A DNA stretch of 64,000 bases from Macropodus opercularis (Eukaryota > Chordata > Actinopteri > Anabantiformes > Osphronemidae), in contig CM061104.1 of the NCBI GenBank assembly GCA_030770545.1, forward strand, positions 17,431,001-17,495,000, given 5' to 3'. This document shows, piece by piece, positions 12,160-23,017 of the stretch. A model generated the notes under the pieces. That model was not told the origin of the DNA. It saw only the letters and a program-made list of their open reading frames with translations, and made no database searches. The position numbers were made by a program, and so were the translations under genes. Each line of letters begins with the position of its first letter. Positions within the stretch are counted from its first letter, which is position 1.

Positions 12160-13077
12160 TTACTCGTGGCTAGAGCTTATGTTTTGCATTTGTATTCCTG
12201 AAGCGGTTATTACTTTCTTCCTGAAAATGAACTTCTCACTGCTGCAGTGGAAGGTGGAGGAGGAAAAGTAAAAGATGATGGGATCGATACAGGTGTTGAA
12301 GGTGCTCAGCAGCAAAGTGTAGTACCTCCACTTTGGGCTCTCACCCTGGAAGTAGCCCACCACATGAGAGAAGTTGTATGGCATCACACAGATGAGAAAC
12401 ACAGCTAGAGTCCCTAAGGCCATGCCGATGGCCTTCTTCTTCTGCATGGCCGATATCCTGGGGCGGCTGTACAGGATCCAGATGCAGCTCAAGTAGCAAA
12501 AAACACAAATTAGTAAAGGTACCAGGCAGAGCACAAAGAAGAACTCAAAACGCACCGGCAGCAGGACGTCCAACTGCTTCTTTGTGAAGTTCTCGTAGCA
12601 AATGGTGGAGTTATTGTTGGCCAGGGAAGGGTGGTGCTGGATGACGACAGTGATGCTGCAGTGTGCTGTTGAGACTATCCAAATAAAGGCACTGATCACA
12701 ATTGCATACACAGGTTTTTGCAGCCGACGATAGGTGACGGGAAAGGCTACGCTAATGTAGCGAACCACGCTGACTGCCATCAGCAGCAGGGAGCTGGTGT
12801 AGATCGTGGAGAAGAAGGTGAAAGAGGTGATGGAGCACAGGAAGTTGGGCAAATTCCACGCCATGCCGGACGCTGCTTCGTGCATCTTGAGAGGAAGGAT
12901 GACCAAGAAGAGCAGGTCGGAGACGATCAGGTTGAGCAGTAGGATGTCTATAGGAAGTGGCTTCAGGTGGATCTTGACACTGAAGGCGTAAAGAGCGACG
13001 AGGTTGGCTGGCAGTCCGATCAGAAAGGAAATGATATATACCGATAAAATCACCTCACTCTTCACGACTGCATTCAT
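12160..13077 (-). CDS. ffar2: Free fatty acid receptor 2-like GPCR
   Basis: A class A GPCR for short-chain carboxylates, 305 residues from a single coding exon. Start: Met at 13077-13075, seven bases after an acceptor AG (13086-13085). The extra codons upstream in frame would be intronic. It shares with FFAR2/FFAR3 the CYENFT loop followed by QLDVLLPVRFE, which places the known carboxylate-binding Arg of helix 5 at residue 176. His139 lies at the start of helix 4 (AHCSI), FSHVVGYF in helix 6, and WRYY plus DPIIFYFSSS in helix 7. The binding Arg and His residues known in human FFAR2 are therefore all present. Oddity: the helix-3 E/DRY triplet reads Val105-Arg106-Tyr107. FFAR3 is an alternative name. 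The closeness to Siglec genes matches the human FFAR-CD22-MAG group. Confidence 0.88.
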   Translation of the reverse strand: MNAVVKSEVILSVYIISFLIGLPANLVALYAFSVKIHLKPLPIDILLLNLIVSDLLFLVILPLKMHEAASGMAWNLPNFLCSITSFTFFSTIYTSSLLLMAVSVVRYISVAFPVTYRRLQKPVYAIVISAFIWIVSTAHCSITVVIQHHPSLANNNSTICYENFTKKQLDVLLPVRFEFFFVLCLVPLLICVFCYLSCIWILYSRPRISAMQKKKAIGMALGTLAVFLICVMPYNFSHVVGYFQGESPKWRYYTLLLSTFNTCIDPIIFYFSSSTFHCSSEKFIFRKKVITASGIQMQNISSSHE

Positions 13078-13498
13078 GGTGAACCTGAACAGATAAAAAC
13101 ACACGTAGTCAGACAGGAAGGAGGAAGCAAACGGTTAAAATGGCACGTTCTTTCAATCTTTTATCAGTCAGTGGCTGCATGTATGATGTGTGTGTGTCTG
13201 TGTAAGTATGTATATTTAGCTTGTGGCTCAGATTCTAGCAAGTAAATATATAAAACTTGTTTGAACAACGATGCTATTGCAAACCTAACCCTACCAATAA
13301 AACCACAATTAAAACACAATGGGAGCCTTTCATCAATCCCAAACGTAAAGACAACTAGTATTGTAGTATCGTGGTGTAGTTTGGACAGCGTTATTTAAAA
13401 ATCAAATCAGCTTTTTTAGTTATCATATACTATTGAAATTAGTCAAAATTGAACAGCAAGCAATAATATGTGAGGTTTGGTGATCAAAAGTACTTACC
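13078..13498 (-). other. ffar2-like 5' UTR intron and donor
   Basis: On the minus strand a very strong donor (AGG|GTAAGT, exon end at 13498) faces the acceptor CTGTTCAG ending at 13085. The inferred intron is 13085-13497. A noncoding exon to its right, of unknown start, would splice to the 7-nt leader GTTCACC before the ATG. Inferred from splice sites only. Confidence 0.5.
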
Positions 13499-14639
13499 CT
13501 GCAGAGAAAATGTGGCAGAAGAAAAAACCTTAAAACAAACAAAATAAAGTGCTGTGTGTGTTGCCTTGTCCTCCTTTCGCCACTGACTTCCAGTTTATAA
13601 CTTGTGGGTTCAAAGATGAGCTTGATAAAATATGATACAGACCGGAAACAGTAAGTCGTCATAGTGGAGCCCTGTGTGAAACACTGCTCTAGTCATTCCG
13701 TACTGAGCAATGAGCAGTTGGTAAACCAGTCTCCGATGGTAAATATTAACCAAAATGGAAATCTGGAGCTTGCGTTGACTTGATATTGAATATGTTAATA
13801 TAGGGCCGCCTCCTTCCAGAGCACTGCTAGAAAAAACACTGAACATTATAATTAGATTTCACTGTCATCAGGCCTCAGCCTGCATTTATTGAAAGTTACT
13901 CCTACACAACAACCTCAGAGAAGTCATCATTTCAGATAAACTAATTATTTTTCTACATGCACAATAATTTCGATTTTCATTTTCATACCTAGCATTGCAT
14001 ACCTCTAACATACCTCTCTGTCCTAGCATTGCGCCATAGAGGATAAATGAACACATCTGGGATCCGACAGAAACTAGAGATGAATCTACACCTGTAGTAT
14101 CTTAAACGGCCGCAGGTATTACAGTGAAAAAGTTGATTTGAGGTTTGATCAGCATAGAGTCAGTTAGATGCATTGTGCTTTATTATGTATTTTAAGTTGA
14201 CAAAACTATAACATAATAAATTTCTATCGAAAATTTGTATTACGACATTGGGTCCAAGATCTTCTCTTTCTATTTCTTTTTTTACAATTTTGGATAAAAT
14301 CCTTAAATGGTTTGACTCAACAGGTAAACACAAATTTCCTGTTTCATAACTTTAGAAGTTAAGACTAATTTAAGAATAGTGAATCTATGTATGTCATGAA
14401 AATCCCAGCACAACCATAATCTATGTCAGGGAGTAAAGTCTACCAGCCTTTTTTCTGTGAATGAACATTGCAAAACAGTTCCAATGAACAGTAAAGCAGC
14501 ACAAAGAGGCTGTGAACTTACAAATATAATCACTTAGTTTTGTATAAATATTCATCAGTTACCTTGTGCATATCATTGTTAAATAAATGCAGTATAAAAC
14601 ATGCACAAGACCTTTAATGGAGTAGCAGCATTCAGCAGA
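13499..14639. other. Intergenic, AT-rich
   Basis: No coding exon was recognised. The right end of the ffar2-like leader exon lies in the first few hundred bases. The rest is AT-rich with no known repeat family visible. Confidence 0.45.
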
Positions 14640-14647
14640 TATAAAAA
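14639..14647 (+). promoter_or_regulatory. TATA box of a putative small gene
   Basis: ATATAAAAA at 14639-14647 lies about 65-70 bp before the ATG of an isolated signal-peptide exon. That spacing would give a 35-45 nt leader if transcription begins about 30 bp downstream. It is supported only by motif and spacing. Confidence 0.35.
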
Positions 14648-14709
14648 TGGAAAAGTTATTATTTATTCTACTTTATTTCTGCACACGTCAGGTTAACATA
14701 ACAAATTGA

Positions 14710-14898
14710 ATGGGTCCATGCACCGTGTTCCTGCTCGTCTGCTCGTCTACATACCTGCTCTACACAGTCATAGGTAAAGTTAACAGGCTGAAGTTGCGTG
14801 TGGAAGTTCCTTTTTGATTTTTGCTACAGCTGTTGACAGACGTCAGTTTACGAGATGTTCGTTCTTCCTCTACAGATGCAGGTGTGGATGCCAAATGA
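14710..14898 (+). CDS. Orphan signal-peptide exon (tiny gene or relic)
   Basis: ATG 14710 opens a hydrophobic N-terminus (MGPCTVFLLVCSS, then TYLLYTVI). It stops in phase 1 at a donor after 14773 (ATAG|GTAAAG), the pattern of Ig-superfamily leader exons. Two acceptors follow. The one at 14875 (CTCTACAG) gives a 102-bp intron and a 28-residue product ending DAGVDAK at 14898. The one at 14829, with a better pyrimidine tract, needs a 56-bp intron, short even for fish. It would yield a 55-residue product with a Cys-rich tail (RCRCGC) ending at 14933. A TATA box lies upstream and AATAAA at 15091-15096. No further Ig exon is seen on this strand. It may be a small secreted-peptide gene or the leader of a decayed Siglec-like gene. 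Function unknown. Confidence 0.3.
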
Positions 14899-14933
14899 GT
14901 AAATACTGGGGACTGCACTGCTTTGAACTTTAA

Positions 14934-15721
14934 TTAAGTATAGAGGGAGTTGGATGTTTGCTGATCTGTATCCTTTGGCTCAAATGTAGTAAGAGACTAT
15001 ACAATGTGCAGTTACTGTGTGTGTGCCCCCACCTGCTGGCCAGAAACATTTCCAGTAGATATACATATTATTTCTGGTTCACATACTGAAAATAAAATGA
15101 AGATTGTGCAGTGGTGTTTCCTGGGTGGCGTCCCTGTCAAAGGCTGTGAAGTATTCTGGGGCTATTTTGTAAGGCAGCCATGAAGCTGCTGCTGGTTGGG
15201 GGCAATTATGAAACATAAAACGCACAAAGTGACTTTGCAGGAATAAACAACTATTGCTTCAAGTCTGTTCCTGTTTTAGTCTTTCGTTTGTATTCTTAAG
15301 AAAATTTTGAGGACTGAAGTTTATATTGAATTATATTGAAGCTCAACATTACCAGTAAACACATTTCACAACATGATCAAAGTTTTAGGTGTGGACTCAG
15401 CAAAGACAGTCACCATCACCACTTAGCAGTGGTTAGACATGAATGATAAATACTGAGCTGGTGTTTAATGATGCTTCATATAGTGAGTATTTATAAATCT
15501 GTACCTACACCACTACAGACTTTTACACCATTTGATTTGGACAGTGCAGGCATAACAAAAATATCTTTTAAAGTTAAGTACCTGGAACAAAACGGAAAAA
15601 CTGTTTCCTTTACTGTGCTTAGAGTAACTATTACTTTTGGAAAAACTAAACAAGCAAAAAACAACAAAAATGCAGTTACCTCTTACTATTAACAGCAGGA
15701 GCAGTTTGTATTCAGCAGGGA
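14934..15721. other. Intergenic before the Siglec-like 3' end
   Basis: It contains AATAAA at 15091-15096 (possible end of the putative small gene), a CTCF-like core on the minus strand near 15024-15042 (GGCCAGCAGGTGG), and an unassigned frame at 15468-15692. The last part should be 3' UTR of the minus-strand receptor. Confidence 0.4.
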
Positions 15722-18102
15722 TCAGCTGTGCAAAGAGCAGTTGTCTTTAAATTTCACCTGAGAATATTCACATTCAACGTTCTCCACCTTTCTAGTCTCA
15801 ATTTCTTCATAGACCTGCATGAAGGATGGGGGCATGTCCAGTGTGTATGAGCTGCTGGCCAGGGGCCGGTCCATGGAGTTGCCCTGCTGCCGCTTGTTGT
15901 GCTTGCTCGTCACAGTCACAGTCGAGTAAATCACCTCATTCCCATCTTCATTCTTCTCTAATCTTTCACTGGCTCCACCACTCGTTGGGTGGGACTTGTC
16001 TTCTTGTCTTAGCTGGTTGACGTTAGCGTAAATTCTCTCCTCTTCTGTGTTTATTAGCTGGAATTACAGAGGAAACATCAGTAATGCTGATATTCTGCTG
16101 ATTCCTATTTATTTTTTTAAATTTGCAAGCATTGTTATGTTACACGTACATCATTTCCCTCTGTGCGTGACTGAGAGCGGCTCGTGGTAGTTGAGCTGCT
16201 GTCGCCTGTGCTCTTAGACGGAGAACAGAGGCCCCTGGGAAACGCAGTATTAAGTATTAATGAATGACCACCTTTTGAAGTAACGTCTCTAAGCTGTCGG
16301 TCTCCTGCCTTTCTGCCAGGACTATTCTCACGATCATAGGAATGAGCTGTAGCTCTGATACAATTTTGATATTAACCAGTTTTACAAAGCAACATCAGTA
16401 TCAGCAGAATATTTTTCATGCTCAAGTGTAGTAGGAGCATTTACACGTAGATGTCGCGGATGTTTACTGTACCTGATACCAATGATCACAGACAGAGCAC
16501 ATAATAGTAAACCAACTAATGTTGGGATGACGACCATCATTGTTGCTTGGTCTGGAACAGACAAAAAAAGATTTTGGTTTAATTTAGAAGCTGTGTTTAA
16601 GTAAAGTTTTGTTGTATGCTGTAATCTGCACATATGTCCAATGCTTTGAAATAACTTTTAAAATATATTTATATTTATAAAACATTTTATGAAAGAGATA
16701 ACAACATTTATAAGCACACTAGAAAAACCTTGGTCTGTCGAGGTTTGTTGCTTATGGGTGTTATAAACCAGGTGGCTGATGGCTCCCACAGCGTTGGAGC
16801 TGTTGCAGACCAGGGTGGAATGAAGTTTCATGTGGGACTGACTTACAGTGATGACGCTCTTCAGACCTGTATCACTAAGAGGCTCGGTGCTGATTGCAAA
16901 TGTGGACGAGTGATTGACAGGTGTCCCATCCAAATACCAGAACACCGTTGGAATGGGGTTGCCCACTGTCTCACAGGAGCAGCTGACCTCTGCTGCAGTT
17001 CTGGTGCAATTAGTGAATGAGTGCAGGATCTGCGGAGGAACTTTAAGCAAAGTCCACGTTAAATCAAGTTTACAAAGACAAACAAACCCTAAAGAGCTTA
17101 TCTTTACAGTGTAAACAGTAGTCGCTCCATCAAACCTACATGAAACAAGAGCTGTTAAACTTGTGCTTGCTGCTGAGGCTGTGCTGCCGTTTTGTTTGCT
17201 GTAGGTGGCTGTACAGGAGATTTCCTTTTTGTGATGGAGGTGTGAAACGTTGAGGTTCAGCACAGAGGTCTTGACTTTAGTTTTGTCCTTTGCGTCTTCC
17301 ATTATCTCCTGAGCGTCACCGAGACGAGGGCTCCATGTTATGCGTGGAGGAAGAGAAACGCAGGGAGCTGGAGCTGAGCACTTCAGAGTCACTGAGCTTC
17401 CTTCTCTCACCTCCAGTGTGGGTGGACTGAGAGTCGGACTTGGAGGATCAGCTGGTAAGAAGTTTTATTGAAGTGGTCAGTAAACATTAATTAACCTAAA
17501 TTAAGTGCAATCAATACATAAAATGGTCTTCAATGAATGAGTGTCAACAAACAGACAAAAAAAACGTACCTTCGTCAGAAATGGACAGAGTTTCTCCAAA
17601 TGTATACTTGAGTGAATTCTGACATTCCAGCCTAAACAGATATTTTTTGTTACCAGTCTCTGTTTTACTCAAGGTTGTGGTGCAGTCTTTTTTAGTCAAG
17701 TTTCCAGTCAGCTGTCCGTCCTCTATAGCTGTAGTTTTGCTATCAAACACACGAGTGTTACCATCTAACCATATTGCTGCACATGTATGATCTAAATTTA
17801 ATTTATATTTGTCTTCTATGTCAAAGGAGCAGGGAATGGTCACACAGGATCCCCTCAGAAAGCGAATCGTCTGCGGCAAAATGACTTTAAAACTTCCACA
17901 CAAGGCACCTGAAACCCAAAGAAAATAGTGACGTATCTATAGAAACGAGAGAAATTTCTAGCTCTCCTGTGTTGCCTATATTACAGATACTGCAAATGCT
18001 TTTTTTAACATCGTTTCTATAGTCACTGAACCAATTATACGTGCAATTCTACTAACCTGGCAGCAGACAACCGGTGAAAAGGACAATCAGAGCTGCAGCC
18101 AT
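15722..18102 (-). CDS. CD22/Siglec-like inhibitory Ig receptor
   Basis: A sialic-acid-binding Ig-type lectin-like membrane receptor, 502 residues from seven exons: 18102-18057, 17908-17570, 17451-17140, 17040-16729, 16551-16473, 16234-16150 and 16057-15722. Order: signal peptide (1-16), Siglec V-set with the family's GSCVTIPCSF start, two C2-type Ig domains, and a membrane segment at about 342-362. A 140-residue tail follows. Arg108 in KYLFRLE lies where Siglecs keep the arginine that pairs with sialate carboxylate. The tail has an ITIM (VIYSTV, Tyr435), a Grb2-type YxN site overlapping an ITIM-like word (IYANV, Tyr401), YEEI (Tyr474) and EYSQV (Tyr489). CD22 also combines ITIMs with a Grb2 site, so SHP-type inhibitory signalling is likely. 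It has far fewer Ig domains than mammalian CD22. Exact orthology is unsettled. Confidence 0.85.
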
Positions 18103-18979
18103 CTTACTTTAAGACACGCAGAAACAATTACATGGAGCAGGTTTTAAACATTCAATTCAATATATCGGTAATTAATGTGATGTGACTAAGGTTTACATGA
18201 CATAGATACTTACTACGCTATTGCAGTAATTATCGTGTTTACATTCTAAAAGTTGCTTTTACAGACTGATCCTGGGAAATGTATCATCATAAACTTTTCA
18301 TGACTTACATTGCTGTCGGTCTTTAAGCAGGTAACAGATGTGCAGCATAAAAAAAGAGACTACCCAAAAAGAGTCGACTTTCAAAATGCAGAAGTAACAA
18401 AAGTGCAAATGGGCGTGACAGCTCATGTTTTATTTCACATTCATGATTCAGCAAAACTTCACTTCACAGCGGCTCTCTGTTCAAATAGCTTGATAGCTTG
18501 ATAAATGAACCTACTGTAATTAAACAATGAGAGTAGAAAAAGAGTAGAAATTCATTTAATTTTAAAGAGGGATGCAGAAAGAAAGACTGAAATAAAAGTG
18601 ATGGTTGAAATAAATTGTATGTGGTTTTTATCCAACAATTTAGTTTCATTCCATTTTCAAACATTTACAGTATTTCTGTTTATGATAATATGAATGTCAA
18701 GATCTGAGATTGCAACTTTTCACACTATATAAAAAAGGAACTTGCACAAGTTATATAATGGTGCAAGAGTTACCACTGAAGACGCTTCACAACTAGACGG
18801 TTCTGTAGTTCGTCTCGTGGGTTTTCTCCCCACAGTCCGAAGACATGACTAAATGAGGTTGACTGCTAGATGGTCTTTTTCCGACCAGGTGCCTTTCATT
18901 TTATGTGCAGTATGTTCATTTTAGAAAGATTTATTGTAATCAATGTATGTCTACATAGGAAGCATATGCACATAAAACA
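18103..18979. other. Intergenic, Siglec-like promoter / NLR 3' UTR
   Basis: Both flanking genes run on the minus strand, so the left part is promoter and 5' UTR of the Siglec-like receptor and the right part is 3' UTR of the NLR. No coding exon or known repeat was recognised. Confidence 0.5.
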
Positions 18980-21900
18980 TCATCTTCGTGGGGTCAAATC
19001 TGTAGACGACCTAAGCAGCTCCAGGATCTTTGTGTAGAGCTCTTTGGCTTTCTCTGCATTTTTTCCTTTCTCCACCTTTTCTCCTGCCACCTGTAGCCCC
19101 TTCAGCACTGACTGCAGGGCATCCACGTTCCTCACCGAGTCAAACTGGTCTTTGTCAACCTGGAGCTCCTCCACCCAGTCCAGGTAGGCCTGAAGAAGTC
19201 CAAGGTCATCTATAAAGTTGGCAATAATCCGCAGCTCTGGTCGACACTTCTGCAGCTCCCTCAGCCTTCTCTGCCCCATCTCTCCGATGTCATTTCCGAC
19301 TATCCTGAAATGAGAAGGTAAATGTTACTGCCTGCGTTTTATTCTTCTGGTGAACGAAACAAACTAGACTCGGACGTCGGTGCGCTGTAATCTTACGTCA
19401 GTGTCTTCAGAGACGTGTTCTTGCTCAGACAGTAGACAATGTTTTCGGTTCCTCTGTCTGTAATGCCAGTAATGTCAACGTAGAGTTCCTCCACGGTGGT
19501 GTTGTGCTCTAGCGCGTTCCACAGCTCCAAAACTCCCTCTGGGCCCAGGTTATTTCCACACATGCTGTGAATGGAGTAGAAGATCTGTGTTACTGTAAAA
19601 TGCTGTTCAGTCACATGCTACATGTATAATATTGAGGCTTATGTTTTTAAACAGTTGGCATTAAGTTTAATACAGTATAATGACTTACAAGAGCTTCTTC
19701 ACTTGGCACTCGTTCGACCTTAGAATCGCAGATTCTAAAATTGCGGCTTGTCTGTCCAGGCAGTTGTATCTCAAACTGTAAGACAATATAAAAACATTGG
19801 GTTGATACTGGGATTTGCGGGCTCTGTTCATCAGAACTGTGCGACTCAGGCTCCAGGCAGACCTGGAGTCTGCCAGAGCATGCGATACCAGAGAGAGATG
19901 GTGTAGGTCTCTCAAGGTCTCAGTCAGTCCCAGAACCGACCTTCAAGCCATGAAATCTATTATTCAAATGGCAACTGATGCACGTTTGATAAAAGTACTG
20001 ACTCACTAGAGAGATTCACAGCGATGTAGGATTGGCCCCAGTCGACTCAGTCCTCGGTTTCCAATGTTTGAGTAGCCCAAGTTGAGCTCCTGCAGCTTGT
20101 GTGGGGAGAACTGCAGCACGTAATGTATCGCTGCACAGTCCACAACGCTGAGCTTCATTTTGAACAGGTTCAGCTTTTTGATCTCTGGCGCTGCGATGCT
20201 GGTGGCTTCCGTCCTGTGGAACTCCATCAGGCAGTGGAGCAGGTTCAGCGCTGTTTGGTTTTCCACCTCCCTGTTTTTAAACTGTTGTTGGAACCACGAA
20301 CCCAGTCTGAGGGGGATGCCATCCTCTCCCTCCACTAGAGAAAGGAAAAGGCCGTCTAACTGGCCTGCCAGCCGTGCTCGGAGCATGCCCATGAAGAAGC
20401 GTGTGAACATCTGGAGACTTTCCAGCTTCGTTGCGTTGAGGCCCGTGTTTTGCAGGAGTGAAGCCGCAGAGGATGACGGACTGACCCCGAAGCACCACAA
20501 GTCCAGAGCTTGGATTATGTCCTGCTTGCTGAACAGGTTGATTGCGCAGTAAAGTGCAGCCAGATGTTCTTGGACAGTTAAGTGAAAGAACGAAAACATC
20601 TCCACTGTTTCCTCTTTGAGAGGCTGTAGGATCTGACAAAGGAATGTGCTCTGAACGTCAGCTGGCGTAACACCATAGCTCTCTAGATCCATTCTGTCAA
20701 ACAGGATCTTCTTCCGTAGAAGGTTGTCATATGCCAGTTTACCCAAGTTTGTGAGTTCTTGCTTAGCTAATGACAGAACTTGGTGTCTGGGAGTGCTTCT
20801 TTCTGTGCTACCCCTCAGTGCGTGGTGCTTCACCGCCGTAAACAGGTAGCAGAAGTAAACCTCGCTGACAGTTCTGGGCGGGTTCAGCTCCAAAGACTTT
20901 GACTCGCCAACACCTTCACCTGTAGAGAAGAACTCTGCCATAGCGGTACAAATTATGTAGCAATAAAGGGGGATGAAGGACAACACAAAAAGGTTGTCAT
21001 TGTTCAGAATGTAGTCATAGACTTTTTCTGCAACTTGGCTGTCTTTGTAGAACTTGGTGGTGTATTCCTTCACCTGAGCCTCCTCAAAGCCCAGCACCAC
21101 ACAGCATCTCTGGAAGAAACCTTTTGGGGCCTTTGTGGATGGTCTCGTAGTGAGAATGACTGATGCCTCTGGCAAAAGACTTCCTGTAAGCAAAGCCACC
21201 ATCAACTCTGACACTGGCACCTTTGAATCCACATTAATGTTGCTTTTCGGACGGTTCCAGTCCAAGGGGAATCTGAACTCATCTAATCCATCTAAGATGA
21301 AGAGCAGAGAGCTTGGTGAGCTGAAAAGATCAGGTAAGATGTCCTTCAGGTATCTGAACCTTTCCCCAAGTAGGTCCAGGAAGCTCAGAGGCGCATCGAT
21401 CAGGTTGAGTTCTCTGAAGCGCAGGTCAAAAACGCATGTGAATTCACGCATGCTCTTCCCAATCGCCCACTCATAGAGCAGTCTCTGCACTGCCACGCTC
21501 TTTCCGATGCCAGCGATGCCCTTCACTTTGACCCTTTTCAGAGGCTGCCCCGACGTCCCTCGGTGGCTCAGCAGCTGACACGGTCGGATGCGCTGGCAAG
21601 CTTGATGAACATAGATGCGAGCGCGTCTGCTCGCCAGGTCGAAGTACTCGTGTTGGTTGTCGTCGAGTAGGTCACTGTCTTCTGTCACGAACAGATCAGT
21701 GTAGCGGATCTCAATGTGGGAAGCCGAGTTTGAAGCCACTCTCTCGCCCTCTGAGTAACACTTTAACTGCTCTGTGCGTTTTAGTACGGTGGTTTTGTGG
21801 GCAGAAAGGGGAACTGCGATGGTGAAGAGAAAATTACATTTTCAAATTTCAGTTAAATAACTCAATATCGATATTTTGCCCCATTTCCTGTTTTCACACA

Positions 21901-23017
21901 CCTCGGATGTTGGCCAGCTTTACACTCCTGGGTTTAAGTTGTCCTTTAGCTGCATAATGAAAGGATCGCAGCACATCATCAGTCAAAACACAGGAACTAA
22001 TGGAAAAATTGTACGACTCTTTGCTACATGCTTTGATGTGATTACAGTTTATGTCAGTATCATTCAACACTCAATAGAAGTAATACATATTCAAAAATAG
22101 AAAAAAAAAATGATTGAATGTACCTTGCAGCTCGATAGTTGGGGAAAATCCCTTGTTCTTCCCTCTGAGCAGTTTAGCAAATGGACTTTTAGACTTCTTT
22201 TCTGTGGACATAGCGCATTATACTGTACAGATCACTTTGGTTAAGAGGTTATGTGTTTGATTACAAATGTCTTGTTAGTGGACATGCATGCACACTGAGG
22301 TTTTGCACCTGAGTTTGTGAGACACAATGTTATGTAATATTAGTAATCTTAATAGGACAGTTTTGACCAGTAGGCTGCTGGTAAATGTTGTACAACAATT
22401 ATATTTCTTTCTTTCTTTCTTTCTTTACAAAAAGGTTCCTTGCCTGGAGCCACATCTCTAACATAAGGGGTTAAAACTTATCTTAGATGAGTCCATTTTT
22501 TATGCATTTACATTCCTTTTTTTGCCAATGCCAGCAAAACAGACTGGGCAAGACATCAGAGGTAATTGTGCTCTGTTAATAATCTTCTCACACTTTGTAC
22601 CTAGGCAGTAAATCTCTATTGTCTTTTTATCCACTTTGAAAAACAATATCATTTGCCTTTCTTTCATCAGTTTTATATTAAAGTGACCCCACCTTTGACT
22701 GTTACAGGTGCTACCTCTGGCTTAGTGACGGCAACGTTCTTGTGTCTTTCCAACCAGTTCTGCAGATCTCGGCAGTAATAATCTTGCACCTCCCTCAGCA
22801 CCATCAGGAACCTTTGGCTGCTCTCCTCGGTGGCGCACACCGTCTCTAGAGCCTGGGCCACGGCATTGGAAGGGGATCTCTCTAGCAGAGACAGGTACTG
22901 GGCAGAGGAAAGCACCTCAGCATCGCGCAGCCAACGCAGCAGTGGCGCTGGGTGGTCGCAAGTCCAGTTCAGCAACAGTTCTCTCTGAGATCGGAGCAGC
23001 TCCTGAGCTGAGTCCAT
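18980..23017 (-). CDS. CARD-NACHT-LRR (NLR) protein, NLRX1/NLRC3-like
   Basis: A cytosolic innate sensor or regulator, 929 residues from six exons: 23017-22693, 22201-22124, 21813-20007, 19775-19689, 19564-19397 and 19304-18980. Residues 1-92 form a death-fold domain best read as CARD (LLLNWTCDHPAPLLRWL). A basic linker comes next. The large exon has a fish-type pre-NACHT segment (LKRTEQLKCYSEG), Walker A GIAGIGKS (233-240), Walker B LLFILDGLDE (304-313), a sensor-like TTRPS, and the helical HD region. Only about four LRRs follow (such as LQELNLGYSNIGNRGL and FMCGNNLGPEGVLELW). The last exon ends in about 90 residues of charged helix rather than more LRRs, recalling the C-terminal helical bundle of NLRX1. 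The start codon follows an acceptor, so an upstream noncoding exon is expected. Exact family assignment is uncertain. Confidence 0.82.
22404..22426. repeat. (TTTC)n microsatellite in NLR intron 1
   Basis: About six uninterrupted TTTC units lie inside the first coding-region intron of the NLR gene. A simple repeat with no evident function. Confidence 0.85.

Noticed and set aside
13279..13292. Telomere-like CCTAACCCTA
   Set aside because: Only about one and a half units, within chance expectation for 64 kb.
15468..15692. Frame with a beta-strand-like run (KISFKVKYLEQNG), considered as an Ig exon of the orphan leader at 14710
   Set aside because: It lacks the Cys pair and Trp of an Ig domain and has no clear acceptor or donor in phase 1.
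20099..20639. Plus- and minus-strand frames inside the NLR large exon
   Set aside because: They are shadows of the real 1.8-kb NACHT exon, which matches the NLR family.
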